From the NCBI GenBank assembly GCA_949357655.1, contig CASHTG010000012.1, positions 434,001 to 498,000 on the forward strand: a stretch of DNA of 64,000 nt, written 5' to 3'. Shown here piece after piece: positions 12,273 through 22,839 of the stretch (within the stretch, counting starts at the first letter, position 1; each line of letters opens with the position of its first letter). The position numbers were made by a program, and so were the translations under genes. This stretch comes from Parascedosporium putredinis. Its lineage: Eukaryota > Ascomycota > Sordariomycetes > Microascales > Microascaceae. The notes beneath the pieces were generated by a model that was given only the letters and a program-made list of their open reading frames with translations, was not told where the DNA came from and made no database searches.

Positions 12273-12795
12273 TCAATCACAGTTGATCAAACTGGGGTTC
12301 AGCTCTTGGCCAATGGCGAATATGGGTAGACACGCAGTATTCTAAATGTAGATGGAAAATTAGTCAACAAGATCACGACTAGGATACCTCATAACTAGAA
12401 AAATACTGCCACATACCTGTACGCAGTGTTGGAACACAAGACCTAGGTCGTCTCCCTTGAATGGGGTGCCACCAGGTGTGTCGCATCCGCCAACCTATCA
12501 ACATTGAGTTAGTTCCGGACAAGTCTTTGCGGAGTCCCCTTTCCAAAGGTGAAGGGATACGAAAAAGAAAAATGGAGACTAAAGAGATTCTTACCTCATC
12601 GCACGAGTTCGCAAGGCACGCACACGCGCACTCGGTCAACTCGAGTTCGATCAAGCTACCGTTGGGACACGCGCCGATAGTGACGGTACAACCCGCCGAT
12701 TGCCGACGCGCCGCGGCAGCGGAGAGAAGAGGAGAAGCGGCGACTTGTGTGAGCATGACGGCTACGAGGCCGGCAAGGCTGAGTGGAAGGTGCAT
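12273..12795 (-). CDS. Small secreted cysteine-rich protein (effector-like)
   Basis: I built this three-exon gene by eye: exons 12795-12595, 12494-12417 and 12341-12273. Introns of 100 and 75 bp have GTAAGA and GTATGT donors, a TGACTAAT branch site in the second, and ATAG/TTTAG acceptors. The product is 115 aa with a signal peptide (MHLPLSLAGLVAVMLTQVAA) and a propeptide-like Ala/Arg stretch ending in RR at residues ~30-31. The mature part of about 80 residues has ten cysteines, including ECACACL, NSC, GGC, QHC, TAC and a final NCD. All exon junctions are in phase and the frame closes on TGA without any correction. No family was recognised. An even Cys number suggests disulfides and an extracellular role; an effector function is inference only. 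Confidence 0.65.
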
Positions 12796-13011
12796 CTCGA
12801 GGATGGTGATTTGACACTTGGCTCAGGCCCCGAACGTTTTGACTTATTCAAGGTCTCCAACCTGACAAAGGTACTGCGGTAGGGTGACTTGCTGGCCTTG
12901 GCGGACGTATAACTGGTAGTAGACCGACCAAATAATTCTTCCTAATCCGAGATGCGAGGTCAAAGGATGACTTATATCTTTTTCAAGTTGGCTTGTGTAA
13001 AGAAGTGCTCC

Positions 13012-13036
13012 GTGTGTGTGTGTATGTGTGTGTGTT
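13012..13036 (+). repeat. TG microsatellite
   Basis: Imperfect TG dinucleotide run interrupted by one TA. Confidence 0.85.
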
Positions 13037-14700
13037 GTTCAGTGTGTGCGTAAAGACAGTTTCCTGGTTGATGATCGATGACGAAAGAAGGGTAGAGATG
13101 TAAAGACAGTGAAGAGATAGAAAATAAAAAACCGGGAGATAGGGAAGGAAGAGGAGGTCTCCAGAGGGACTGGCAAAGCATTTTATCCTGCGCGTGTCGC
13201 AGAGATAGGCTCCATTGAGCGGAGTGGAGGTGTTCAATATATGGCGATATTGCTCTTTGATTAACGATGTAGATTAAAAAGCGAGAATATTTGGTGGGTA
13301 GTTTTCCTCTTCTGGCCGCCGGGTCAATCTGGGGGCGGCCGGAGGAAACGAGTTGGATCAAGGCCATATTACCCGCTCCCCAGTCTCCCACGATTCTTTA
13401 TTCCTTTCTGCTCGCTCTAGCCACCTAGTTTATTTCTTCTTCTTTGGCTCCTACTCTCTGCCATTCTTTTTTGGATAATTAATCAAAACCCCCGTGGGTC
13501 GTTCGGCCAAGATATATCGGGTTTATATGATTCCAGCAAGGAGATTTTCGCCACGGCCCTTCTTTAAGTGGGCTTCTTGATCGTCTTCTATAGTGCTTGG
13601 AACGGCCGGAGAGGCAAAAGGTCAGCGTCGGGTCTCAGAATAGAACAGACCCACGATCGGGACGTGGTGCCCATGAAAGTTTGGTATCCCGCTTCTAGAT
13701 ATAGACACTTCATGTTCCTTAACTCTGTTTAGCGTCCTGGTTTGCGTCCGGCTTCCTCTCGGGGTTTGAGTAAACCAACAAGGTCCGCGTGTCAAAGACT
13801 GGATCGAGCACTTTCATCCAATCTTGGAATATTCGAAGCGATCCGTAAGTTGAGATGATTACGGAAATTGCCTCGCCAGGTGAGCAGTTGATTAGAATAG
13901 CAGGCAGCGGACCCGAAGCGGTGCGGTTTCTCAGTCAAGGAGAGGAAGGGGCCGTTTCCATATTTACTACTCGCGGAGGTCTCCCGGTCCGCTCCCCCGT
14001 GGATTGAGTCACTCTGAGGAGATGCAACGTCCCCTAGCCGGCCTCGAGATACCACAGTGATCGTCTGCAAGCCCGACCCATCCGGGGCCCGCGATACGAT
14101 GCCCCTATCGGGCGTCTTCAACATTTTGTCCATCCTGTGGGATTGGAGCCGATGGGACGGACCTGTTCCTCTCGCGAAGCACGAACCTAGAGGCCCTTTG
14201 GATGAATCTTGTGCAACCGCTTGAAACACAGCTTCTGTTCTCAGTCTTGACCTGGCTGATACATTGCCCGCCGTATATGTCCTGCTTCATCAGAGCATGC
14301 TGCGCCTCTACCGCACCGTACACTCGGGACGGCAGCACAGGAAGCCAGCGTGACCTGACAAAACTTTCACCAGCTTGTCACATTCGCGAAAGCTAGCTTC
14401 GGTGGAAACGAGCATGAGCATGCAATGCACCCATATGCAAAGACTTGCGGGCCAAGTCTATCTCGATGATGGGGGAGACAAGAGATCTCTTTTCACTGAC
14501 CAATGAGAAAAAGGAAAATTGCAGTCTAGGCGTGTTCAGCCTGAAATGACACCCCTCCCCACGATGAAGAAAAGGTGTGATGACTTGGAGGGTAGGAGGA
14601 TTGTCTTCCTTTTTAGGCCGGGGGCCTTCGCCGTGCCGTTTCGTTACTCTATATTGACGTCGCCACCACGGGTCGACGAAGCCGTGGCAGGTCCCAGGAC

Positions 14701-14742
14701 ACACGCGCACACACCTCACACCACACACACACACACACACAT
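14701..14742 (+). repeat. CA microsatellite
   Basis: CA dinucleotide run, imperfect at its left end, then an unbroken CA tract of about 20 bases. Confidence 0.85.
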
Positions 14743-16086
14743 CGACATACACCATTTCCCGTGGGTATAGAGACATCGATTTTGTGGCTTCCTGGCCTGA
14801 GCTGCGAGTAAACTGCCCGTATTCCACGGCATATGACTAGGAGCTAGAGCTCGAAAGGTGGTACCCGGAACCCATGTGCGTACATGGTCAATGTCTGGCG
14901 CTGCCAGCCGGGTTCCGAAGGTACTGAGTCAGAAAAGATGTCAGTGAGCGAGTCGCCGAGCAGAACAAGCCGACAAAACCAAGTAGTCGAGCTGAACCTC
15001 GGTCTGCCGTGACTAGTTCTGTCCTTCGGGTTCGCGGGCAACAGATAACAGCTTTAAATAGAACAAGGCCCTTTTTGAGTTTCCAGGTTTAGACCGGGCC
15101 CACTGATGGCTCCATCCAGCATTCCATCAGCATTGGCCAGGCTACCGACGTATCGAGATTCCAATGTGTCTATGAATCGCTGACAAAGAGCCAGGAAGAA
15201 ATACGCGGCGTATATCTGAGGTTCCCAGAAGGAAGACACGACGCTCTCTTACCAACTTCTGGCTGAGGGCGCGCGCATTCGTTTGGCTTCGCTACAGCTC
15301 TAGCCTTACATGCAACGGAGTACATGGCGAGTTGAGCCCAAGTGAGAGGGCCCCCTCCTGTCGTCGACAATGAGTCCCGTTAGAGTGCCGGGCGGTGCAT
15401 ACGGATTCCACGGCTACTTCAGCCGTTCGCGGGATGCTTCGCCTAGGTTCTCGTCAAGTGAGCCTGCCTGCCACGGGCAGACAGGTTCGAGGAGAGGGGG
15501 CAATGAGGGAGAGTCAACCCAGCTGCAACCCAAGACCGTTAACCGAGAGCACGGGACAACTATTCATTGGGATGGGAATAGGTTTCTGTGGTGCGGGGGC
15601 TGGCTCTCTCCCCATTCTCGAAGTTGTGCGTATCTCTGTGCCTCATGTTGTGCTTCTAAGCAAGCTAAGACTTGCACCAACAAGTCTTAGCTCCTTGAGT
15701 TTTCAAGTTCACAGTAGGCAGTCAGACTAGCGTTAGAGCAAGTTGAAGATAAAGATATGATTTAGCTAAATGCCCAACATGGAGTTTATGGTGTCAATTA
15801 TTGCTGGCGTTGTCAAAGGTGAAGAAGTTTGGCAAAAGATGAACTTGGGTCGTCAGAGTTTGGGGCAGGCAGTTGTTTCGCTGGCTCTACCCAAACAAAA
15901 CACGGTCGCGATGTCCTAAATTACCAAACCACCAACCCCGCCCCTCGACCAGCAGCACCGCTGATATCCCGTCTCCCCAAAATCCCCGAACCGCATTCCC
16001 CAGTCACCAAGAAAGAAAAGGGAAAAAACCAACAACAAAAGATCGGTGGGAGGGAAATCAGAATTAGAAGTCGGAAAAAGTCAATC

Positions 16087-17145
16087 ATGCACCCACTCCC
16101 AGTTCTTGTACCCCTCCTCCCAACCGCCCTCGCCTTGCCGTCGCCAGGTCTCCCCTTTGTCATCAACACCTGGGGCGGGCCGTTCACCGTAGCCACCGAT
16201 GCCGCCTACGCCTCCTTGCTCTTACCGGACGCGTCCGCCCTCGATGCCGTGGAGGTCGGCTGCTCCGCTTGCGAGCGGGACCGCTGCGACGGCACGGTGG
16301 GGTATGGCGGCTCGCCGGACGAAGCCTGCGAGACGACGCTCGATGCCATGATTATGGATGGCGCGAGCATGAAGGTGGGCGCCGTGGCGGGAATGAGGCG
16401 CGTCAAGAACGCCATTGGAGTCGCGCGCAGAGTGCTCGAGTACACGCGTCATACCATGCTCGCCGGTGACCTAGCCACGCGGTTCGCCGTCGAGAACGGC
16501 TTCGAGGAAGTGGATCTGGCAACCGAGGAATCCATCCGGGCGTGCGAGGAGTGGAAGAAGTCTGGGTGCCCAGGCAATTTTAGGGTACACGTCAAGCCGG
16601 ATCCTAGCACCTCGTGCGGGCCCTACGAGCCTATCCCGCTGGCTTGGGGGTCTCTAGAGACGACCGGGTTCTTGGCGGCATCCAGAGCCTCCAAGACCTC
16701 GCACGATACCATCTCCATGATCGCCATTGACGCGCGGGGCGCGCTCGCTGCAGGTACCTCCACCAACGGCGCCGCGCACAAAGTCCCCGGGCGCGTCGGC
16801 GACGGGCCCATCGCCGGCAGCGGGTCCTACGTTGACGCCGAAGTGGGCGGATGCGGCGCCACGGGAGACGGCGACGTCATGATGCGCTTCCTGCCGTGCT
16901 ACCAGGCGCTTGAGAACCTGCGCAACGGCATGTCCCCCACGGAAGCGGCGGAGAATGCCGTCTCCCGCATGCTGCGACGGCACCCGGACCTCCAGAGCGG
17001 CATCGTCGTGGTGGATAACCAGGGAAGGCACGGCGCGGCGGCGTCTGGGTGGACGTTTACCTATGCGTTCCGCGGGGGCGAGATGAACGCCACCCAGGTA
17101 GTCACGGTGCAGCCTGTCAAAGCCGCGCTGGTAAAGCAGTTCTAA
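16087..17145 (+). CDS. N4-(beta-N-acetylglucosaminyl)-L-asparaginase
   Basis: Ntn-hydrolase of the glycosylasparaginase family, which cleaves the GlcNAc-Asn bond of glycoproteins; expected in vacuole/lysosome or secreted. 352 aa to the first stop. A signal peptide is visible (LPVLVPLLPTALALPSPG). Family motifs in order: FVINTWGGPF, ALDAVEVGCSACERDRCD, VGYGGSPDE, DAMIMDGASMKVGAVAGM, then the autoprocessing site SHDTISM with the predicted nucleophile Thr208, GTSTNGAAHKVPGRVGDGPI and GSGSYVDAEVGGCGATGDGD. No intron. The ATG at 16087 is the first in frame. The TAA at 17143 is followed in the same frame by 37 sense codons with strong coding bias, closing at a TAG at 17257-17259, so the true protein may be 38 residues longer. 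Confidence 0.92.
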   Translation: MHPLPVLVPLLPTALALPSPGLPFVINTWGGPFTVATDAAYASLLLPDASALDAVEVGCSACERDRCDGTVGYGGSPDEACETTLDAMIMDGASMKVGAVAGMRRVKNAIGVARRVLEYTRHTMLAGDLATRFAVENGFEEVDLATEESIRACEEWKKSGCPGNFRVHVKPDPSTSCGPYEPIPLAWGSLETTGFLAASRASKTSHDTISMIAIDARGALAAGTSTNGAAHKVPGRVGDGPIAGSGSYVDAEVGGCGATGDGDVMMRFLPCYQALENLRNGMSPTEAAENAVSRMLRRHPDLQSGIVVVDNQGRHGAAASGWTFTYAFRGGEMNATQVVTVQPVKAALVKQF

Positions 17146-17259
17146 GGAGACTGCCAGGCGGGCTTCGTGGACTACACGGCGCTCACGGCTACGTTCGATT
17201 CGATGTATGAATATTGGTGCACAGGGCCGGCGTTTTTGAGTTGGGAGGCTAAGTATTAG
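17146..17259 (+). other. In-frame coding-like extension after asparaginase stop
   Basis: Immediately after the TAA, the same frame stays open for 37 codons, rich in G/C-ending codons and aromatic residues (for example FVDYTALTATFDSMYEYW), before TAG. The other two frames here are Arg-rich junk. It could reflect a sequence error in the TAA codon, a real nonsense mutation that shortened the protein, or stop-codon readthrough. Confidence 0.5.
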
Positions 17260-17902
17260 CTTTTCCTCCCATTTTTTTGCCAGAGAATCATACCTCTTCT
17301 TTGCATTGAGATTTTTTTCTGAAGTTTTAATTACCCATTGCTTCTACTCTCCCTTGCACTGTTTGTATTCCGTGCTGCTTTTCTCGACTCGACTCCAGCA
17401 AGTAGAGGCCGAGGCCAAGGTGAAGCTCTAGCTTGATGAGATTAAAACGCCATGCAGACACAGTATCCGATGATGTACACACTGTTTTTCCGACACAAGC
17501 CGCGGCGCCGTCTGGAGGAGTTTGTTTTGTTAGCAGAATTATTAGCTGCTCTTGGAGCTCTCGTTCGAAAACGTCATCAAATTCACTGAGCTCGGAAACG
17601 AGACAGAGCTTTCTCATCTGAGCCGAAAAATCACACCCTGAACCTCCCGAGCTTCCCCTCACCCACTCCCATCTTCTACTCCTCCCTTGGCTTACCTCTT
17701 CAGGTATAAAAGAAGTTTGGAAAGAGAAAAAGTGCGAGAGAAAGAAAAGGCCGTCTTTTCCCCGCCAAAATATCCATCAAAATCCCAAGCATCCCATCGC
17801 CCGGCTGCAGCTCACACTTCTTCTTGAAATAAACAAGAAAACAACAAAGGGGGAAACCACGGTCTGTCGCTTCCGTCTCGCCTATTCCTTATCCAGAACA
17901 CC
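17260..17902. other. Intergenic: promoter of hydratase gene
   Basis: AT-richer 3' flank of the asparaginase, then an A-rich leader with AAACAAGAAAACAACAAAG just upstream of the hydratase ATG at 17903. No gene seen. Confidence 0.5.
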
Positions 17903-19050
17903 ATGCCTTCCCGAACCCTCCTCCAGCTAAGCGCCCGGGCGCGCGTGGCACCCACATTCTCCACCGCCGCCCGCCGCTTCTACTCTGCGCAGGCCGCCGA
18001 GGAGCCCTCATCCGCGTGTCCAACCTCCCCGCCCCCGGATCGGGCCACATTCGCGTGCTGGAGCTCAACCGGCCTGAGGCGCGCAACGCCATCTCGCGCC
18101 GTTTGTTGACAGCTCTCCGGGAAGAGATCGACTCGGTGCGCCATCAGTACACCGAGCACGGAGAGGAGCTGCCCCCAAGAAGCTCTTCGGTGGCGCGGCG
18201 GGTGTCAACCAAAAGGGTCCCACCAGGGCGTTGGTGATAGCTAGCGCTGTCGAGTCGTGCTTCTGCGCGGGCGCCGATTTGAAGGAGCGCAAGGATTTCT
18301 CCAAGGACGAGTACGTATTAGTTTCCTTTTAGCCCTCCTCTCCAGCGTACGACGACAGATTCAAGGGATCAAAATCCCAGTCCAAAAGGCGGGGCGAGGA
18401 GAGATGGCTGATGTGAGATCCATCGCTAACGCTGCTTTTCTTTTCTTCAACTAGGACCGATGCCTTCCTAGAAGCCCTCCGGGCCACCTTTTCCGCCATC
18501 GCCGCCGTCCCCGTGCCCACCATCAGCGCCGTGTCCTCCCTGGCCCTCGGCGGGGTCTCGAGCTCGCCCTATCCACGCACTTCCGCGTCTTCTCGTCCAA
18601 CGCCGTCGTCGGTCTTCCCGAGACGCGTTTAGGCATCATCCCCGGCGCCGGCGGCACCTACCGCCTACCCGCCCTCGTCGGCCTAGGCCGCGCCCGTGAT
18701 CTCATCCTCACCGGCCGCCGCGTGTCCGGCCCCGAGGCCTACTTCTTGGGCTTGGCCGACCGTCTTGTCGAGGTCACGGAGAACGAGGCGGGCGAGGCGG
18801 GCGAGGACGCCAAGGCGGACCCCACCCTGCTCGCCAGGGCGCAGACGGCGGCGCTGAGCGAGGCCGTGAGGCTGGCCATGGAAATCTGCGAGGAGGCCCC
18901 GTCGCCGTGAGGGCCGGGCTCGAGGCCGTGGCGTGGGCGAGGGAGGAGGTGGAGAACAAGATGTACGAGAGGGTCGTCGACACCGATGATCGTAATGAGG
19001 CTCTCAGGGCTTTCCAGGAGAAGAGGACTCCCGTGTTCACGGGCAGGTAA
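17903..19050 (+). CDS. Enoyl-CoA hydratase / 3-methylglutaconyl-CoA hydratase, mitochondrial
   Basis: Crotonase-fold hydratase of the AUH type, predicted to hydrate 3-methylglutaconyl-CoA in leucine catabolism in the mitochondrial matrix. Two exons, 17903-18310 and 18455-19050, flank a 144-bp intron (GTACGT donor, GCTAACG branch, CTAG acceptor). The N-terminus is a mitochondrial presequence (MPSRTLLQLSARARVAPTF, then a RRFYSAQ-type end). Crotonase motifs: VLELNRPEARNAIS, IASAVESCFCAGADLKERK, LALGGGLELALSTHFRV, GLPETRLGIIPGAGGTYRLP and a C-terminal EEVENKMYERVV helix. About 335 aa. Four single-base losses break the frame: C runs 18005-18007, 18172-18176 and 18897-18900, and G run 18552-18555. 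Adding one base at each restores every motif. A general short-chain enoyl-CoA hydratase is the alternative. Confidence 0.88.
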
Positions 19051-19995
19051 AAGGGAAAAAGAGTGGTTAGCTAGCTAGAAGAGCTGTTGCGCTAGGGCGG
19101 GCTAGTCGGTTGAGAGACCCGCAATTCGATTTGGTAGGTATATATCCCTCCATATCGATGTAATAGATGTAATTGATGAAAGCGGCTAGAGCCAAAGGTT
19201 CATTGCAAGATAACCACATAGGGTGTCGATGACGCCAGCTGCGAACCTCATGAATGTTGAATATTGTCACTACTACCATGTGAAGAAGGACATCCATAAA
19301 TCCATTGCATCAGTTATGAGAAAGGGTATTCACAAGCACAAATCTTTGGTTTGCGCTTCATATCTCTTGTTCCCTTCATATCTCTTGTTCCAAATCAGCG
19401 AATATTACTAACATCGAATTTGATTATTCCCGCTCTCCGAGGATGAACGGGTGGCACGATCATGGGCCCCAGCCACAAAGGTCGGGATCTCCTATCCAAC
19501 TTGACCTCCTATTCAAGCAATACAGGATTCCTCTAGGTCCCCATAATACCAAAGACATTCAATAATCTTTCAAAAATATCCATAGATGTGTAGACCGATG
19601 GGTCGGCCCCATAGAAATATTCGTGGGTTTTGCTGTTTATCTCCTGAGGTTGCCTCTTCGCCGCCCCCTGCCCCTCTCTCCCATCGGACCCCGCGATGCA
19701 CGTTGCGGGTTCCGGTGCGCTCATCCAGCATCACCAATGACATCACCACCAACGTCATGGCAAGCCGCACGCCATCCCAGCATCACGGGCAAAGAGGTCC
19801 GCAAAGTACACGAGTATTTTTTTCTTGTATATAGATATATATCTATCATTCACCGAGTCTACGAATTGACAAAACTTTTTCCCCCATTAAGCCAACGAAT
19901 CATCAAAAAAACCAGACCTAATACAATCTCGATTAACTATACCCTTCAAAGGAACTACCTAATCAGAAAAAGAAAAACCAACAGAGATATATACA
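19051..19995. other. Intergenic with an 18-bp tandem duplication
   Basis: AT-richer spacer between the hydratase and LEA-like genes. It contains the 18-bp tandem repeat at 19356-19391. The A-rich 100 bp before 19996 is a plausible leader. No gene seen. Confidence 0.5.
19356..19391 (+). repeat. Perfect 18-bp tandem duplication
   Basis: The unit CTTCATATCTCTTGTTCC occurs twice back to back without mismatch. Confidence 0.9.
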
Positions 19996-20704
19996 ATGTC
20001 CATCACAAAGACCATCGCCCAACGGGCCACAACGGCTCTCCCCGTCACCGCAGCTGCCCCCGCGTCGTCATCCCCAGCATCGCCCGCCAAGTTCCCCGCG
20101 CCTTTTCCACAACACGGCCGGATCAAAAGGCCGTAACTGATGCTGTGAAGGACGGATTGAAGAAGGCGGACCGCGTCGTCAGCGACACCATTGTTGATGG
20201 TATCGATATCGGATGTAGGTCTTTCCCTAATACCGTTTCAACTTCCTTTGCGTCCCTGTCCACCCCTCTCTTCTCTCAAACTAACCATCTACTTCCTCCA
20301 GCCACCGTCGCAAACAAAGTAAAAGAAGCCGGCGAGGACGTCTTCCAAGGCAAAGCCACCGGCCGCGCCGCCGAGTTTCGCGCCGAGGGCAACGCCACCG
20401 CCAACGAACTCGCCGGAAAGCCCGGGGCGCCACCGCCGAAGCGAGCGGCGAGGCGAGCAGGCTAGCCGGCCAAGCGAAAGGCAAGGCGCAGGAGGTTGGC
20501 GGCAAGGTCGCCGGAACTGCCCAGGAGCTTGCGGGCAAGGCCAAGGGTACGGCCGAGGAGCTAGCAGGCAAGGCCAAGGGCACGGCCGAGGAGGTTGGTG
20601 GAAAAGCCAAAAACACGGCCGAAGAGGTCGGCAGCCAGGCGCGGAGGACGTCCTGGGATGCTGAGCAAAAGGCCAAGGAGCACCTCCCCGGAAAGCCTAC
20701 GTAA
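19996..20704 (+). CDS. LEA-like mitochondrial repeat protein
   Basis: Late-embryogenesis-abundant-like protein; such proteins are associated with desiccation and stress tolerance. Exons 19996-20214 and 20302-20704 flank an 87-bp intron with a CTAAC branch site. About 207 aa after two corrections (one C in the run 20057-20061, one C or G at 20421-20427). The N-terminus MSITKTIAQRATTALPVTAA plus a later RQVPRAFSTT segment forms a typical mitochondrial presequence. The C-terminal half is built of Ala/Gly/Lys/Glu repeats of the kind AGKAKGTAEELAGKAKGT and EVGGKAKNTAEEVG, amphipathic and helical as in LEA_4-type proteins, ending KEHLPGKPT. No enzymatic motif. Localisation and function are inferred from composition. 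Confidence 0.78.
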
Positions 20705-20999
20705 GGTCTCAATCCAGAGAATATGGGTATGAGGGGGGATAGAGGATCTTTTGTTTTTTATTGTTTATTACGGATGTACATCAATTTGTGAGCATTGCAT
20801 GGAAAATTTAGGGCTAGGTGTGTAGAATCTTGCAGAGGTCGTCAAACCCGGCCAGTTTGTACAAGAATGGATACTTTGGTTAAAACTTTATAAGAATGGC
20901 TTGAAACGTATGTGATGAAAGCAGAACGAGAAGAATCCCCGAGCAACCAGGCTCTATACAAAGCTTCCCGCGCCGTCGTCCTCCCCAACCCGTGGCTTT

Positions 21000-21464
21000 C
21001 TACGAGCTACTCCGCGTGCCACCCCAACTCTGCAAAATCTCCTCGTACCGCTTCGCCACCACCTCCAGCCGCCGAACCAGCAGCTCCCGACGACGTAGCG
21101 CATCATCCGACCCGCCGACCCCCTTCTGCAGCGGCCCCGGGACCGAGCCCGCGCTGCTGTGCCGGCTTGGGCTTTGGCCTCTGGTAGCCCTCGAAACCGC
21201 ATCGTCGATGAGGCGCTTCGCGTGCAGCACATCGTCCCTCGCGCGACCGCTACCGAGCAACCACTTCCCGCGTCCCTTTGTGCGGCAGTATTCGCACATC
21301 GCCGGGACACGGTGAACACCTTCCTTTTTCAGTCTGCGGCAGGCGGTCACGGCGGAGGGCGGGTGTGGGGCGCCAAGGGGCAGGGCTTGGAAGCAGGGGG
21401 ACACGATGAGGTGGCCACGATAATGCTGGCAGAACGCATATTGGACTTCTTGCGCTATGCACAT
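21000..21464 (-). CDS. Small cysteine-containing protein, conserved-type hypothetical
   Basis: Intact 154-aa single-exon frame starting MCIAQEVQYAFCQHYRGH. The first third carries spaced cysteines (positions 2, 12, 24 and 42, then a CEYC pair near 57-60), reminiscent of short fungal proteins with a possible zinc-binding N-terminus. The C-terminal part is Arg/Glu-rich and helical (RRRELLVRRLEVVAKRYEEILQSW). There is no signal peptide or membrane segment. The family resemblance is from memory and not verified. It is convergent with the LEA-like gene, 295 bp away. Confidence 0.55.
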   Translation of the reverse strand: MCIAQEVQYAFCQHYRGHLIVSPCFQALPLGAPHPPSAVTACRRLKKEGVHRVPAMCEYCRTKGRGKWLLGSGRARDDVLHAKRLIDDAVSRATRGQSPSRHSSAGSVPGPLQKGVGGSDDALRRRELLVRRLEVVAKRYEEILQSWGGTRSSS

Positions 21465-22839
21465 ACTCCACCTTTTGTTTTACGGCCCGTTGGGCGCGGT
21501 CAATGGGATCGGGAATGGGGGATGCGGTAGGAGAAAGGGAGGAGACGGCCCCTGTTTTAAGCGGTGATCGAGCTGTTCGTGAGCCGTTATGAGGTATCAC
21601 TCACCTATGCACTAATTGTAGTCAGGGAAATCGTGAGGTCTATGGGAATTGAGTACTACAGGTCTTGTAGAGCTGGTGGAACCATACAGATATAAGTAGA
21701 CAGACGACGTTCAGCGGATAGGTGGTCCCCACGGATAAAGAGCATCCATGACATGAAATAGCTCTATGGGCGCCGTGAAAAGACTGTATACACAACAAAA
21801 GAAGACGGAAACCGCTGAAACAAAGGCGAATACTCAAAGAGCCCCTCCGACGAAGGCCACATTACCGATCACCTCGAGAAGATAATGCATGAGCGCGGTA
21901 GCCTCCCATTTATGCCGACTCGACTCTCTCGGCGTGAGCCGCTCAAGAAAGACAAGCAAGGTCACAGCAAGATCAGTCAATAACTTCAAAGTGGCCTCCT
22001 CAATACAGTTAAAGAATCGAAGCGCACCAAGATCACAAAACTACCACATAAAGCCACAATGATGCAAAGAAATGTACCGACGCCACCACCTCCCAACCGG
22101 GTAAGCTTTCGAACGTCCCCCCCCATTCATCTTCCCCAGCATCGCCACCTCAGAAGAGGAAACGAAGAAGCCGGTTCTCGATGAAGCACGGAGGAAGATG
22201 ACAGGACATTCATCCCGGCCGGAAGAGCAAATGGTCAAAGTCTGCGTTGTTAAAAACCCATACCAGCCCATAATGCCCCGCCCATGCGGAACCGCCGTCC
22301 GCCCGCCCACTTTCTCTCCGTCTCTTCGACATACTCGAGACCGGTCCCCTGACGGAGAACAGACTTGAGAATGGGTCATCAGGGAGGAGAGAAAGGGGGA
22401 ATGAAAAGGGGAAACCGCATTGTTTCCTACCGTTGTTAGGTGACGTCGGTTGTGTGTGTTTAATGTACCGCTCGTAATACAAAGCTGAAAGGATTGGTCT
22501 CTCCTTGCGCTCCACCATACCGTGCGGAATATTGCCTACGATAAAAGACGGCCAAAGAGAACGAGACGCTCTTTGGAAACATGTGAGACATGTCAAGACA
22601 TGGAGAGGACAAAGGAATGAATAAAGCAGCTGGCCGGAGCCAGTCGAAGAAAAACCCGTAGGCCCCAAGAGAAAGGGCCCCTTCTATTCATGTTGCTTTT
22701 TTCGTTTCTTGATTTATCGTTTGTTTTCGCCTTGCCTTCCTTCCTTATCCCCAAACGTGGGGGTATCGTACAAATATCCACATTTGAGGCCACGCCCATC
22801 GCTTCGGTCTCGGCTTGATGGCTTCCGCCCCTCCACCGA
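21465..22839. other. Intergenic between two minus-strand genes
   Basis: Mixed-composition DNA between the Nup37-type gene's 3' end and the small cysteine gene's 5' side. A minus-strand frame continues past the nucleoporin stop in the uncorrected sequence (to 22593), but that is read-through of a frame error. No independent gene seen. Confidence 0.5.

Larger units (their letters stand above)
12796..16086. other. 3.3-kb intergenic region
   Basis: No gene supported. It contains a TG microsatellite (13012-13036) and a CA microsatellite (14701-14742). Minus-strand open frames at 12972-13391, 13792-14229 and 14393-14827 lack domain, codon or splice support. The last 200 bp, A/C-rich, form the leader of the asparaginase gene. 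Confidence 0.55.

Noticed and set aside
15829..16086. N-terminal extension of the asparaginase
   Set aside because: The frame is open but begins without ATG, and the product lacks similarity; ATG 16087 starts directly at a signal peptide.
17903..19050. Hydratase as a pseudogene
   Set aside because: Four frame breaks but every catalytic and fold motif is intact, with a perfect intron; decay would also change residues.
22593..22839. Longer C-terminus of the nucleoporin
   Set aside because: It follows from an uncorrected A/T-run error at 22856-22859; with one base added the protein stops at 22840 at the family length.
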